The notes: a model not told the origin generated them from the letters alone. A stretch of 64,000 bases of DNA from Herbaspirillum sp. GW103 (GCF_000261365.1 NZ_AJVC01000004.1:992001-1056000); one strand, 5' to 3'. Counted from the first letter of the stretch, positions 38,069-46,832 are shown. A program made the numbers and translations.

Positions 38069-39169
38069 ATGAATATCCAAGACATCATGCTCCCATCGGA
38101 GAAAGAGCGGCGCCAAATTTTCCATTATCTTAAAAAGATCAGCTCGCTAACTGCGTGGCAGCGGATTTTCGAGTTTTACCAAGCCTGGGTGAACGTGGCA
38201 GAAAGTAGCGTTCGGGAAGCAGATACCCGGGGCTGGGGGAAAATGACATCCTTACCTTATTCGGACTACACATTCCTTTTAAAAAGCCTGGCCCATTGCG
38301 AAGAAGGAGTACGCCGCCTGAGGCTAGGAGACAAGCGGGTATTCAAATTCGATGCCAACGGCGAATTCGCCATGGCTGCCAGGGCAACGGGCCACTATTC
38401 ACAGTTACTCTATCGTTTAGAAATCGGGGAAAATCGGATCAACGAAGAGTACACACCACTTTGGTCTGAATTCTCCTCAGCGTTGTTAACGGTCAGTCAG
38501 GCATGGGGAGAATGCGGCGTCAATATTCTGGAACCTCGTTATCAAGATGAGCCGGCACTACTTCCGTACAACGATTGGTTAAGAACGTTGCTGAAAGCAT
38601 CCCCTTTTCCGGACGTTCTAGAGCCTGTCCCAGATCCACAAGATAACTTGTTAGTCCGCACCGGCTCATTGGTACCGTGCTCGGGAATCTGGGAACCTAT
38701 AGATGCACCTAAGCCTTCCATGATCATGACCCTGCTTGGAAAAACTGAAACACCACTGCCACCTTTTACGCTCATGGGGTGCATGAACTATCTGCACGGA
38801 GCTTCTCCAGCACCGACGATCTGCGCATGTACCAAGGATGACGAAATCGATCTTGCCACTACTTGGCGCCTGCTCTGGCGAGACGACCGCTATATCGACG
38901 GCTTAATTCCAGAAGAGGAGAGGTATTACCGTTTCAACCAGCCTGAAGTAAAACATTCTGCACCGCAAAATGTCTCGGAGAAGGATCAGATCACCTGGAC
39001 TGAAAGCGGTACGGCGGCACCTAAGACGGGTAGATGGCTGGTGGAGTCCGATATGACAGCCAGCATCGAACTGAAGGCTGGTGAGTTATTGCCCTTACAT
39101 CAGGGGCGGATGGTGCGCTGGGTGCTGGCTGGTGCCACCATCTGGCAATGGGATTCAGATCAGGATTGA
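38069..39169 (+). CDS. Imm71/Imm72-like immunity protein, orphan paralogue
   Basis: A 366-residue paralogue of the 30422 product with the same landmarks: MNIQDIMLPS start, ISSLTAWQRIFEFYQAW, GDKRVFKFDANGEFAMA, VPCSGIWEPIDAPKPS, YLHGAS and the terminal PKTGRWLVESD plus GELLPLHQGR.VRW. It ends with a short extra tail (ATIWQWDSDQD). Only a 15-codon scar of its partner toxin remains upstream, so it is an orphan immunity gene. No signal or membrane segment. Diverged across its length, so an old duplicate with a possibly different toxin specificity. Confidence 0.6.
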   Translation: MNIQDIMLPSEKERRQIFHYLKKISSLTAWQRIFEFYQAWVNVAESSVREADTRGWGKMTSLPYSDYTFLLKSLAHCEEGVRRLRLGDKRVFKFDANGEFAMAARATGHYSQLLYRLEIGENRINEEYTPLWSEFSSALLTVSQAWGECGVNILEPRYQDEPALLPYNDWLRTLLKASPFPDVLEPVPDPQDNLLVRTGSLVPCSGIWEPIDAPKPSMIMTLLGKTETPLPPFTLMGCMNYLHGASPAPTICACTKDDEIDLATTWRLLWRDDRYIDGLIPEEERYYRFNQPEVKHSAPQNVSEKDQITWTESGTAAPKTGRWLVESDMTASIELKAGELLPLHQGRMVRWVLAGATIWQWDSDQD

Positions 39170-39275
39170 ACGCAAGATGCAAAGAAAAGCAGCTTGACCT
39201 GGATAAAGACCGAATTCTCTGGCATATCAGCTCATCTTGCTTGCCTCAAGAAGCGAAAAATCCAGGACAAATAGA

Positions 39276-40220
39276 ATGAGCAAGTACCCCATTGAACTCA
39301 GCCTGCCCCAGAAAAAACACGTCTGTCTGCTTTACCATTTCGCCTCCCTCGAATATCTGAAAGGCCTTCAAGTACGCCTGCACGAGCTGATGCGATTCGT
39401 CGACCCGACGTTGGCCAAGGCCAAGCTTCAAGGCCGCGACGCACTGCTGAGCAATAGCCGCTGGGGAACACGTGATACCTCGGAGGACTGGGCCAATAAT
39501 GGCTTGCCATTTCTTGCCGACTTCGAACTATCTGTCGCTAGGCAAATCGCACAGCGTGCATTCGAAGTCTATTCATTTACCGATGCGTACAATTGTGGGC
39601 GCGGCCTGTCGGAGTACTCTCTGAACTGGATGACACCGGAGGAGGAAGATGAATTCCAATCCCGCTTCGATGATTTATACCTGTACGCGCACAATATCGA
39701 CAGAACATTAAAGAAATCCGGTATCTCTGGAGGATGGGATGATTTTGATTTGACAGTATGCCTCGCGAAACATCCCGAAGCACTTGGAGACGCGACGGCA
39801 TTGAGACTTCGAAGCGACATCAACGCCCACAGCGGCACAACACCGCCGCGTACCGGCGTCTATTTGCCTCTCGACGACCCTCATGGCACTCCTCAATTTT
39901 GCTGGACCGGAAAGCCTTCAGGAACACTCAAGGAGTGCGCCACATTTAACGATCTTGGACTTGAAGCACTCGCGAGCGTCGGTCGTCAAGCGCTGTGGCT
40001 AGATGATTACCGTATGAATCAATTCGTGCAAAGTCACCTTCAAAATCCTCGCTTGATGGCAGATCCGTACTTCAATGAAAGTACAAATGATCCAGAGCTC
40101 GCTGCAAGTCTTATAGCGCGCCAAGCTTTTACTTCACGTCCCTGCGATTGGATTTACGTAGAACAACTTCACGGACAGCCTATCGACTTGTTCGAACATC
40201 CGTCCAATGCAGGAGCTTAA
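39276..40220 (+). CDS. Immunity-like protein (Imm72-type motif)
   Basis: A 314-residue cytoplasmic protein. ATG 39276 (MSKYPIELSLPQ) is chosen because AGGA lies 8-9 bases before it; an upstream alternative at 39237 has none. The N-terminal half is helical (HVCLLYHFASLEYLKGLQ). In the second half TTPPRTGVYLPLDDPHG recalls the CPxSGxW-type motif of the other immunity proteins here, followed by FNDLGLEAL and a region ending DWIYVEQL. It follows the orphan Imm71/72-like gene by about 100 bp. Family and target are uncertain. Confidence 0.5.
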   Translation: MSKYPIELSLPQKKHVCLLYHFASLEYLKGLQVRLHELMRFVDPTLAKAKLQGRDALLSNSRWGTRDTSEDWANNGLPFLADFELSVARQIAQRAFEVYSFTDAYNCGRGLSEYSLNWMTPEEEDEFQSRFDDLYLYAHNIDRTLKKSGISGGWDDFDLTVCLAKHPEALGDATALRLRSDINAHSGTTPPRTGVYLPLDDPHGTPQFCWTGKPSGTLKECATFNDLGLEALASVGRQALWLDDYRMNQFVQSHLQNPRLMADPYFNESTNDPELAASLIARQAFTSRPCDWIYVEQLHGQPIDLFEHPSNAGA

Positions 40221-40416
40221 ACGCTCCCCAGTCCGCAACGTAACGTCGCCACGAGAACGAATACCGATCAGGACTGAATGCTGCAGGACAGGCCCGGTCC
40301 CCATTTGGCCCTGCCTCAACCCGCCGATATGAACATCAAAGACCTGATGATCAATCCCAACGCGGATGCTGGGCTCAGCTATTGCGACTGCCCCCTCATA
40401 AAGCGAATAAACTTCC

Positions 40417-42624
40417 TCAAGCGGCATCCGCCTGCGCAAACCTCGCCCGCGCCTTGTGCAACTTGCGATAGCTATCAAGCAGGCGCTGATGACGCTCCAG
40501 TCCTTCGAGCTTCATGCTGGTCGGCGTCAAGCCAAAGAAGCGCACGCTTCCCGTCACCGATCCGATGGCCGCGTCCATGCGCGCGTTGCCGAACATGCGG
40601 CGGAAATTGGTCTCGTAGTCAGCCAGTTCCAACTCATCATCCAGTTTCACTTCCAGCACGACATTCAAGGCTTGGTAGAACAGACCGCGTTCGACCGAAT
40701 TGTCGTTGTACTGCAAGAAGGCGCCGACCAGGTCATGTGCCTCTTCGAATTGCTGCAAGGCCAGATTGATCAGCAACTTTAGTTCGAGCACCGTCAACTG
40801 GCCCCATTCGGTGTTCTCGTCGAAGTCGATACCGATCAGGGTCGCGATATCCGAGTAATCATCCAGCTCGTTGTTCTCCAGACGATCAAGCAAGGCAGCC
40901 AGCGCCTTGTCGTCCAGGCGATGAAGATTTAGGATGTCCTCGCGGAACAGCAGCGCCTTGTTGGTGTTGTCCCAGATCAGGTCCTCCACCGGATAGACCT
41001 CGGAATAGCCCGGCACCAGAATGCGGCAAGACGTAGCGCCCAGCTGGTCATACACCGCAACGTAGGCCTCCTTGCCCATCTGCTCCAGAATGCCGAACAA
41101 GGTAGCCGCCTCGTCGGCATTGGAATCTTCCCCCTGACTGGAGAAATCCCATTCCACGAATTCATAATCCGACCTGGCACTGAAGAAGCGCCACGACACG
41201 ATGCCGGAGGAGTCGATGAAATGCTCGACGAAATTGTTGGGCTCGGTCACGGCATTGCTCTCGAAGGTCGGCTGCGGCAAATCGTTGAGGCCCTCGAAGC
41301 TGCGGCCTTGCAGCAGCTCCGTCAGGCTGCGCTCAAGCGCCACCTCGAAGCTCGGATGTGCGCCGAAGGAAGCAAACACGCCGCCGGTGCGCGGGTTCAT
41401 CAAGGTCACGCACATCACCGGATAGACTCCGCCCAGCGAAGCATCCTTGACCAGCACCGGGAAGCCCTGCTCTTCCAGCCCCTGGATACCAGCCACGATG
41501 CCAGGGTATCTGGCCAGGACTTCTTGCGGCACGTCGGGCAGGCAGATCTCGCCTTCCAGGATTTCGCGCTTGACCGCGCGCTCGAAGATCTCCGAAAGGC
41601 ATTGCACCTGAGCTTCAGGCAAGGTATTGCCGGCACTCATGCCGTTGCTCACGAAGAGGTTCTCGACCAGATTGGAAGGGAAATACACGACCTCGCCATC
41701 CGACTGTCTTACGTAAGGCAGCGAACAGATACCGCGCTGGGCGTTGCCCGAATTGGTGTCGATCAGATGCGACGCGCGCAGCTCGCCGTCCGGGTTGTAT
41801 ATTTCCAGGCAATACGCGTCCAGGATTTCCTTGGGCAGCTTGTCTGCGCGAGCGGGCTTGAACCAGCGCTCGTTGGGGTAATGCACGAAGTCGGCATTGG
41901 CAATCTCCTCACCCCAGTAGGAACCGGCGTAGAAATGGTTGTTGCTGATGCGTTCGATGTACTCACCCAGCGCCGAGGCCAGCGCGCTTTCCTTGGTGGC
42001 GCCCTTGCCGTTGGTGAAGCACATCGGCGAATGCGCATCGCGGATATGCAGCGACCACACATTGGGAATGATATTGCGCCAGGAAGCGATCTCGATCTTG
42101 ATGCCCAGTTCGGCCAGCAAGCCCGACATGTTGGCGATGGTCTGCTCCAGAGGCAAATCCTTGCCAAGGATATGCGTGCTCACGCCGGCTTCGGGCTTGA
42201 GTGTGAGCAAGGATTGCGCATCGGCGTCCAGGCTTTCCACTTCCTCGATGACGAATTCCGGCCCCTGCTGCACCACCTTCTTGACCGTACAGCGCTCGAT
42301 CGAACGCAGGATGCCGCGACGGTCTGCCTCTTCGATATCGGCCGGCAGTTCGACCTGGATCTTGAAGGTCTGCTGGTAGCGGTTTTCCGGGTCGACGATG
42401 TTGTTCTGGGATAGACGGATGTTCTCGGTCGAGATATTGCGCGTATTGCAGTACAGCTTCACGAAGTACGCCGCGCACAGGGCCGATGACGCCAGGAAGT
42501 AATCAAAGGGACCAGGTGCCGAGCCGTCTCCTTTGTAGCGGATGGGCTGATCTGCGATGACGGTAAAGTCGTCGAACTTGGCTTCAAGACGCAGCTTGTC
42601 GAGGAAGTTGACTTTGATTTCCAT
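40417..42624 (-). CDS. ycaO: OsmC domain/YcaO domain fusion protein
   Basis: A 735-residue protein. Residues 1-130 form an OsmC-like domain (PIRYKGDGSAPGPFDYFLASSALCAAYFV), and about 170-560 the ATP-binding YcaO domain (GKGATKESALASALGEYIER; then LPEAQVQCLSEIFERAVK). The remaining 170 residues are a helical YcaO C-terminal extension. YcaO proteins use ATP to activate peptide amides; in E. coli YcaO is linked to ribosomal protein S12 methylthiolation. A housekeeping gene; its 3' end adjoins the immunity island, and no terminator is seen after its stop, whereas the duplicate 3' end at 37466 has one. Confidence 0.88.
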   Translation of the reverse strand: MEIKVNFLDKLRLEAKFDDFTVIADQPIRYKGDGSAPGPFDYFLASSALCAAYFVKLYCNTRNISTENIRLSQNNIVDPENRYQQTFKIQVELPADIEEADRRGILRSIERCTVKKVVQQGPEFVIEEVESLDADAQSLLTLKPEAGVSTHILGKDLPLEQTIANMSGLLAELGIKIEIASWRNIIPNVWSLHIRDAHSPMCFTNGKGATKESALASALGEYIERISNNHFYAGSYWGEEIANADFVHYPNERWFKPARADKLPKEILDAYCLEIYNPDGELRASHLIDTNSGNAQRGICSLPYVRQSDGEVVYFPSNLVENLFVSNGMSAGNTLPEAQVQCLSEIFERAVKREILEGEICLPDVPQEVLARYPGIVAGIQGLEEQGFPVLVKDASLGGVYPVMCVTLMNPRTGGVFASFGAHPSFEVALERSLTELLQGRSFEGLNDLPQPTFESNAVTEPNNFVEHFIDSSGIVSWRFFSARSDYEFVEWDFSSQGEDSNADEAATLFGILEQMGKEAYVAVYDQLGATSCRILVPGYSEVYPVEDLIWDNTNKALLFREDILNLHRLDDKALAALLDRLENNELDDYSDIATLIGIDFDENTEWGQLTVLELKLLINLALQQFEEAHDLVGAFLQYNDNSVERGLFYQALNVVLEVKLDDELELADYETNFRRMFGNARMDAAIGSVTGSVRFFGLTPTSMKLEGLERHQRLLDSYRKLHKARARFAQADAA

Positions 42625-42884
42625 GGCGAAATTCCGAGAATGAACCGAAGAGGTGGCTGAAACTGACGTGTTCAGGAGTCCGGCCGCTACAGCGGCCCGG
42701 AGAATTGTCGTGACGAACGCGATATCATTGGCGATGCCGTTGATCGGCGCTATCGGCCGTCCGGCAAAGAGCCTTGATGATAGCTCAGGTGACCTTGCGC
42801 CGGCAGCGTGACCGTGTTGAGCGCTTCACAAAGGCCGCAGCTCAGGCTGGGGAGACGACGTCTCAATGGGCAAAAATGCTGAGC

Positions 42885-42916
42885 AAAAGAAAAACGGCTC
42901 ACATCGCTGTGAGCCG
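42885..42916 (-). terminator. Rho-independent terminator downstream of the tRNA-Thr fragment
   Basis: Stem CGGCTCACA at 42895-42903 and its complement at 42908-42916, with a T-rich tract on the minus strand (about 42894-42885). It lies just past the 3' end of the tRNA-Thr fragment and was presumably the terminator of the original tRNA transcript. Confidence 0.75.
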
Positions 42917-42925
42917 CTTCGGTAT

Positions 42926-42972
42926 TGGTGCTGGCTGCAGGACTTGAACCCGCCACCCCCTGATTACAAGTC
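42926..42972 (-). tRNA. 3' fragment of tRNA-Thr(TGT), prophage attachment site
   Basis: On the minus strand this reads the anticodon loop (ACTTGTAATC, anticodon TGT), variable region, T-arm (GGGTTCAAGTCC) and acceptor end with CCA. The 5' half (acceptor, D-arm) is absent: sequence diverges at 42973. Bacterial DNA (terminator, ycaO) lies on the 3' side and the P2-like prophage on the other. Phage integration into a tRNA leaves just such a 3' fragment at one end, with the restored tRNA at the other, here beyond the right edge. Confidence 0.8.
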
Positions 42973-43010
42973 CGGCGCGAATTTCAATTATATCAAAGAC
43001 TTAGCTCAAT

Positions 43011-43088
43011 TTCCGCTTCGCAATTGGAAAATCTAGCGCCTCGCAAGTCTGCATTGGGCCTCGGACGCTTAAAAATTGCGAAGCGGAA
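43011..43088. repeat. 15-bp perfect inverted repeat beside the att site
   Basis: TTCCGCTTCGCAATT at 43011-43025 and its exact reverse complement at 43074-43088, with 48 bp between. It lies 40 bp inside the prophage from the tRNA fragment. It may be an arm-type binding site for the integrase or excisionase, or a long hairpin; function is inferred from location only. The surrounding interval from ycaO to the first prophage ORF (42625-43165) holds only this, the tRNA fragment and its terminator. Confidence 0.7.
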
Positions 43089-43165
43089 TTCCCGTTACCA
43101 GATGCGAATGGTTAAAGAGCTAGCGACACAGTCTGCGATGTCCACAATCCGCCAGGTGCAGCCGA

Positions 43166-43441
43166 TCAGCCTAGAAACCGGTTCACTTCACAAAGGGCTT
43201 CCTCTAACACCTGGCAATATAGCGTTTGATGCGGGCCGGCAAGATTCAGTTCGCTTTCAAGCTTTTCACGCAGTATTTGCTTTATCTCCAGAGGTTGCGC
43301 ACCGGCTTCCTCCATCGCAGATATACAGTCTTTTACGGCATTGGAGGAGAGGTCGCCAACGGCCTCGCCGTGTTGAGTCATTAACGCTATCGAGGTGAGA
43401 ATCTGTAGATATCTTGCTGCGATACTATTCACGTATTGCAT
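43166..43441 (-). CDS. Small hypothetical prophage-end protein (91 aa)
   Basis: A 91-residue, helix-rich soluble protein (MQYVNSIAARYLQILTS, then VKDCISAMEEAGAQPLEIKQILREKL). GGAG is found upstream of its ATG. It follows the 70-residue ORF by 27 bp. No family recognised. It is similar in size and style to the 115-residue protein at 45995 (both have a VG/AGA.P.(D/E)I element), suggesting a common fold of small phage-borne proteins. Confidence 0.5.
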   Translation of the reverse strand: MQYVNSIAARYLQILTSIALMTQHGEAVGDLSSNAVKDCISAMEEAGAQPLEIKQILREKLESELNLAGPHQTLYCQVLEEALCEVNRFLG

Positions 43442-43468
43442 TTCATATTTCTCCGTTTTGGCAGGCCG

Positions 43469-43681
43469 CTAAGGACTCTCTTGGATCTTCTTTTTAATTT
43501 TAGTGATGGTGTCAGCCACTACCCACTTAAATTGCTGCGCTGCTTCCTCTTCTTCCATCTCGGATGCTGCATCGTTCAATGCTTCCACTAATTGGTGCAG
43601 GTCGTCTCGTAGCTTTTCCATCGCCTTCACAAGTAAGGCCATATCGTGGGAGGACATCCCATTGCCCAGTCCGTTATCCAT
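43469..43681 (-). CDS. Small hypothetical protein (70 aa)
   Basis: A 70-residue, acidic, helical protein with likely coiled-coil character (MEKLRDDLHQLVEALNDAAS, then EMEEEEAAQQF). An excellent ribosome site (GAGGAG, six bases before ATG) supports translation. It sits between a chemotaxis receptor gene and the 91-residue ORF on the same strand. No function recognised. Confidence 0.55.
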   Translation of the reverse strand: MDNGLGNGMSSHDMALLVKAMEKLRDDLHQLVEALNDAASEMEEEEAAQQFKWVVADTITKIKKKIQESP

Positions 43682-43747
43682 GTTGATCTCCTCTATTAGT
43701 CAACTGCGAAGCGCTTCAGAAAACTGTCTCACGGTACGCTGTGACGA

Positions 43748-45298
43748 TTAGACTTTGAACGTTGCAACTATTTTCGACAGTTCCGCTGATTCTCCTTGAA
43801 GAGATTTTGCAGCTGCGGCGGCCTGTTCCACTAATGCAGCATTTTGCTGAGTGACATTATCCATCTGAGTGATGGCAAGGTTCACCTGAGTGATACCTTC
43901 ACTTTGCTCACGGCTTGCGGCGGAGATTTCAGTTACCACGGCGCTGACCCGTTTGACACTCTCCACTACATCGCCGATCGTATGCCCTGCTTGAGCGACT
44001 AACTGGCTGCCAGTCTCTACCTTCTCAACGGAATCACTGATCAGAACCTTAATTTCCTTTGCTGCAGCTGCGCTACGTTGAGCTAAACTGCGCACCTCTG
44101 TGGCTACTACTGCGAACCCACGTCCCTGTTCGCCAGCTCGTGCAGCTTCCACTGCTGCATTGAGTGCCAAAATGTTGGTTTGAAAAGCGATGCCGTCGAT
44201 GACGCTGATAATGTCAACAATCTTCTTAGACGAGTCATTTATTTGACTCATCGTCTCTATCACCTGGTTCACTACTGCCCCACCTTGGCCTGCAACACCT
44301 GAGGCCGATACTGCAAGCTCGCTAGCTTGACGCGCATTCTCCGCATTTTGCTTCACGGTTGACGTCAACTCCTCCATCGCCGATGCCGTTTCCTCCAAAG
44401 ATCCGGCCTGCTCTTCTGTGCGGTTCGAAAGGTCAAGATTTCCTGCCGCTATCTCGGTTGCAGCCGTTTCAATGTTGTTAGTGCCGGAGCGTACTCGCGT
44501 AACGATAGAAGCTAAGCTTTCTCTCATTGTCCGGATAGCGAACAACAAGCTTGTGCTATCCCCCTGCTTTGTCTCTACTTGGATGGAAAGATCTCCGCCA
44601 GCAATTTTTGATGCGATCTCCGCGGCATAGCTCGGTTCGCCACCCAACTGGTTGAGGAGCCCTCGAGTGATGAGTAAGGCGATAATGGTGCTTGCAACGA
44701 GTGCTATAGCGGCTAAGGACATAATTACCAAACGCGACGTGTCTGCCGTTTTGCTGGCGTCCATTCTTGCCAGATCAGCTTCTTGTTTCACTGATGCTAG
44801 GAGCAGGTCGATATCCGCGACAATTTGCCGACGCAGCGGACTGCATTCGTGAACCAGAAAGTCGCCATATTCCTGCATTTTTCCCGCTTCACGATATGCC
44901 CGTGGTCGACGAAGTTCGTCGGCCATTTTAAGCAGCCCCGCGCTGACGGCGCCGAATTCTTTTGTAGTTCCTAAAGCTGGCTGAAGCTTCTTGAGAGCCG
45001 CCAGATAAACGTTCTTTTGTTCATCGACGATATTGAGTTCTTTTTGCGCGTCGCCGTCGGATTTGAAGATGTACGCATTACGAGCTGCAAGGCCCGTCTG
45101 TCCGAGCGCCTCGCGCATCACATAAATAGGTCCCAGTTTGTCCACTTGGAGATCATTACCGTGCTCCATTGCATTTGTGACCGAATTCAAGCTCATCCAT
45201 GCGATGCCCGAGAGGGCCATCATTAGAACCAGCAAAGCGCCGAAACCGGCCCCCAGTTTTGCTCCGATTTTCATATTTGCGAACGCCTTCATGGCCAC
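43748..45298 (-). CDS. Methyl-accepting chemotaxis protein (prophage-borne, 1)
   Basis: A 516-residue receptor with a first membrane segment at about 14-34, a periplasmic four-helix-bundle type sensor (to about 190), a second membrane segment (about 192-213), HAMP, and a full signalling hairpin with [15 protein letters not shown] at the tip. Methylation-helix motifs [19 protein letters not shown] are present in part. The C-terminus (KIVATFKV) lacks the WxxF CheR-binding pentapeptide. It lies about 0.8 kb inside the prophage and is more AT-rich than the structural genes, so it is a candidate lysogenic-conversion gene. Confidence 0.9.
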   Translation of the reverse strand: MAMKAFANMKIGAKLGAGFGALLVLMMALSGIAWMSLNSVTNAMEHGNDLQVDKLGPIYVMREALGQTGLAARNAYIFKSDGDAQKELNIVDEQKNVYLAALKKLQPALGTTKEFGAVSAGLLKMADELRRPRAYREAGKMQEYGDFLVHECSPLRRQIVADIDLLLASVKQEADLARMDASKTADTSRLVIMSLAAIALVASTIIALLITRGLLNQLGGEPSYAAEIASKIAGGDLSIQVETKQGDSTSLLFAIRTMRESLASIVTRVRSGTNNIETAATEIAAGNLDLSNRTEEQAGSLEETASAMEELTSTVKQNAENARQASELAVSASGVAGQGGAVVNQVIETMSQINDSSKKIVDIISVIDGIAFQTNILALNAAVEAARAGEQGRGFAVVATEVRSLAQRSAAAAKEIKVLISDSVEKVETGSQLVAQAGHTIGDVVESVKRVSAVVTEISAASREQSEGITQVNLAITQMDNVTQQNAALVEQAAAAAKSLQGESAELSKIVATFKV

Positions 45299-45994
45299 CC
45301 CTTTGGTATTTAATAAATAATGATTAAATTAATATAATCAATATTTAATCATTGAAATCATTTTATTTGGTTTTCATGCGCTTTCAAGTAAAAGCCGGGA
45401 TGAGTCAGCCATATTTCGCGCTAAAACGACTTCTATTTTCCTGATTGACAGTTTCCGATTAGCGCGGTACGGATGCTGGATGGATGCTGGATGGATGCGT
45501 CAATTTGCGTCAGCGTGGCAATCCCCCGCTTAGTCCGTAACACCTGTGTTGGTAGTGCTCAGCGGCGATTGCAAATTTGAGTCAAAACAGACCTATATAG
45601 CGGGCAGGCGCGGGGTGGGGGCAACCGCGCGCGCCGGGTTGAAAACGACAAAATAAATACATATTTGCAACTACTGCAATTTCCCTCCTCCCCCACGAGC
45701 AGCCTTTGAACGTAAGCGGAGCCATCAGAGCGATTTTCCCCGCACACTGGGAACAAATTCTGTTGCCCTTCGTAAAAGTGAGCGCAACAGTGCACCACTT
45801 GTGCACCATGTGCCCACAGCGACGGCGTACCCGGTCGCTGCGCTGGTAGTGGTTCTGGTATCGAGCCTCAAAATGAAAATAGCCCGCGCGGGGCGGGCAA
45901 AAAAAGAGCCGCGTACGCGGCTCCAGATACACCCCAGCAAGACCCTTCTTCGAGAAAAACTCATTGTCGCGGATCATATTGAGTGGAGTGCAGA
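45299..45994. other. Intergenic region with promoter-like AT tract, short repeats and hairpins
   Basis: A 696-bp stretch without a convincing gene. 45300-45360 is strongly AT-rich and probably holds the promoter of the chemotaxis receptor gene. An 11-bp unit (GGATGCTGGAT) is repeated in tandem at 45471-45492 with a partial third copy. Two GC-rich hairpins lie at 45882-45898 and 45906-45923. The open frames in it are random by composition. Confidence 0.6.
45899..45923 (-). terminator. Terminator of the leftward phage operon
   Basis: A perfect 18-bp palindrome (GAGCCGCGT and its complement, 45906-45923) followed on the minus strand by seven T (45905-45899), about 70 bp after the stop of the 115-residue gene. 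It would end leftward transcription from the P-Q genes. Confidence 0.75.
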
Positions 45995-46342
45995 CTAATG
46001 AAACCCAAAGTCGTCGTTTCTTTTTCTCGAGGAAGAAGTATCCAGCTTGCGGTGTTCCTCCAAGAAGAGCAAAAATTCCACATGCAATTTCATTGCAGTG
46101 AGGACCCGGAAGAAGTTAGGATCAACTGAAGCATTGTCTTGAAGGCTGCATTTCTCAAGATCGCCAAAGGCTGCGCGGATATCATCTGGTGTAGCACCAA
46201 CCATATACATTTCGGTTAAGCACTTTCTCACCTGTGAGCGCATTAAATCACCAGATACCTTTTCCCGTGCCCCTGTCTTTTCAAAATCACGCAATGCGAG
46301 CGTATATCGCTCTACTATCGCCTTCAGCAAAATGTCGCTCAT
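45995..46342 (-). CDS. Hypothetical phage protein (115 aa)
   Basis: A 115-residue soluble helical protein (MSDILLKAIVERYTLALRD; VGATPDDIRAAFGDLEKC; basic C-terminus SSSRKRNDD). GGGGAAG directly precedes its ATG. It ends just before a strong terminator, so it is probably the last gene of the leftward operon. No family recognised. Confidence 0.55.
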   Translation of the reverse strand: MSDILLKAIVERYTLALRDFEKTGAREKVSGDLMRSQVRKCLTEMYMVGATPDDIRAAFGDLEKCSLQDNASVDPNFFRVLTAMKLHVEFLLFLEEHRKLDTSSSRKRNDDFGFH

Positions 46343-46496
46343 ATCTTCCCCATTTTATTCTTTCCGTTTCTCACCAAAGTGAGCAGAGGTCATCCGCCGC
46401 AGATTAGCGAAACATGGCTCTATTTTTTTGCAAGCGTACAGAAGTAAGTTCACAGATCCGGTGTCTGACCTCTCATAGAAGCAGAATTCAAGAGCA

Positions 46497-46832
46497 CTAC
46501 ATGTACTCATAAAATCCTATGCAGAAGAGGCTGAATATGAAGATGATCAACCCTGACCAACCTATCAACACTGCACGCGCTTTCTTGTCATTCACCATGC
46601 AAATCTTGGTCATATAGCACTGCAGGACAAAGAACATGGGATAGGCTGCACTCACCACAAATAGGCGTAGCGGAAGATAACTCTTAAAATGAGATGAGAG
46701 CTCAGTGACATTTGCGGCGAAGCTCAACGATGTCGCAGTAGGACCCAAGACAAAAGCGCAAAAAATCACAGGCAATGCTGACGCTACGAGTCCTCCTTTG
46801 GTACATCTTTCGAAAATCTTCGTACTGTTCAA
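46497..46832 (-). CDS. Small hypothetical membrane protein (111 aa)
   Basis: A 111-residue frame with three hydrophobic stretches (about 14-40, 55-75 and 88-108), consistent with a small inner-membrane protein. It would have to start at TTG with only a weak ribosome site, and no homologous family is recognised. Low codon bias compared with the phage structural genes suggests acquired cargo or a decayed gene. Confidence 0.4.
   Translation of the reverse strand: MNSTKIFERCTKGGLVASALPVIFCAFVLGPTATSLSFAANVTELSSHFKSYLPLRLFVVSAAYPMFFVLQCYMTKICMVNDKKARAVLIGWSGLIIFIFSLFCIGFYEYM

Noticed and set aside
40329-40350. Possible 5' remnant of a third Imm71/72-like gene (MNIKDLM, compare MNIQDIM at 38069)
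   Set aside because: Only about seven codons agree and the following sequence is unrelated; could be chance.
41221-42414. 397-codon plus-strand frame inside ycaO
   Set aside because: Antisense shadow of a clear OsmC-YcaO gene; no domain seen.
42973-43010. tRNA D-arm-like string (TTAGCTCAAT) next to the tRNA-Thr fragment
   Set aside because: Wrong orientation and spacing to complete the tRNA; no acceptor stem pairing.
45471-45498. Tandem 11-bp repeat as a plasmid-style iteron or CRISPR
   Set aside because: Only two and a half copies, no spacers, no replication gene nearby.
45582-45977. 131-codon minus-strand frame in the 45.3-46.0 kb gap
   Set aside because: Runs through two GC hairpins and a terminator, low-complexity Arg/Cys content, no ribosome site.
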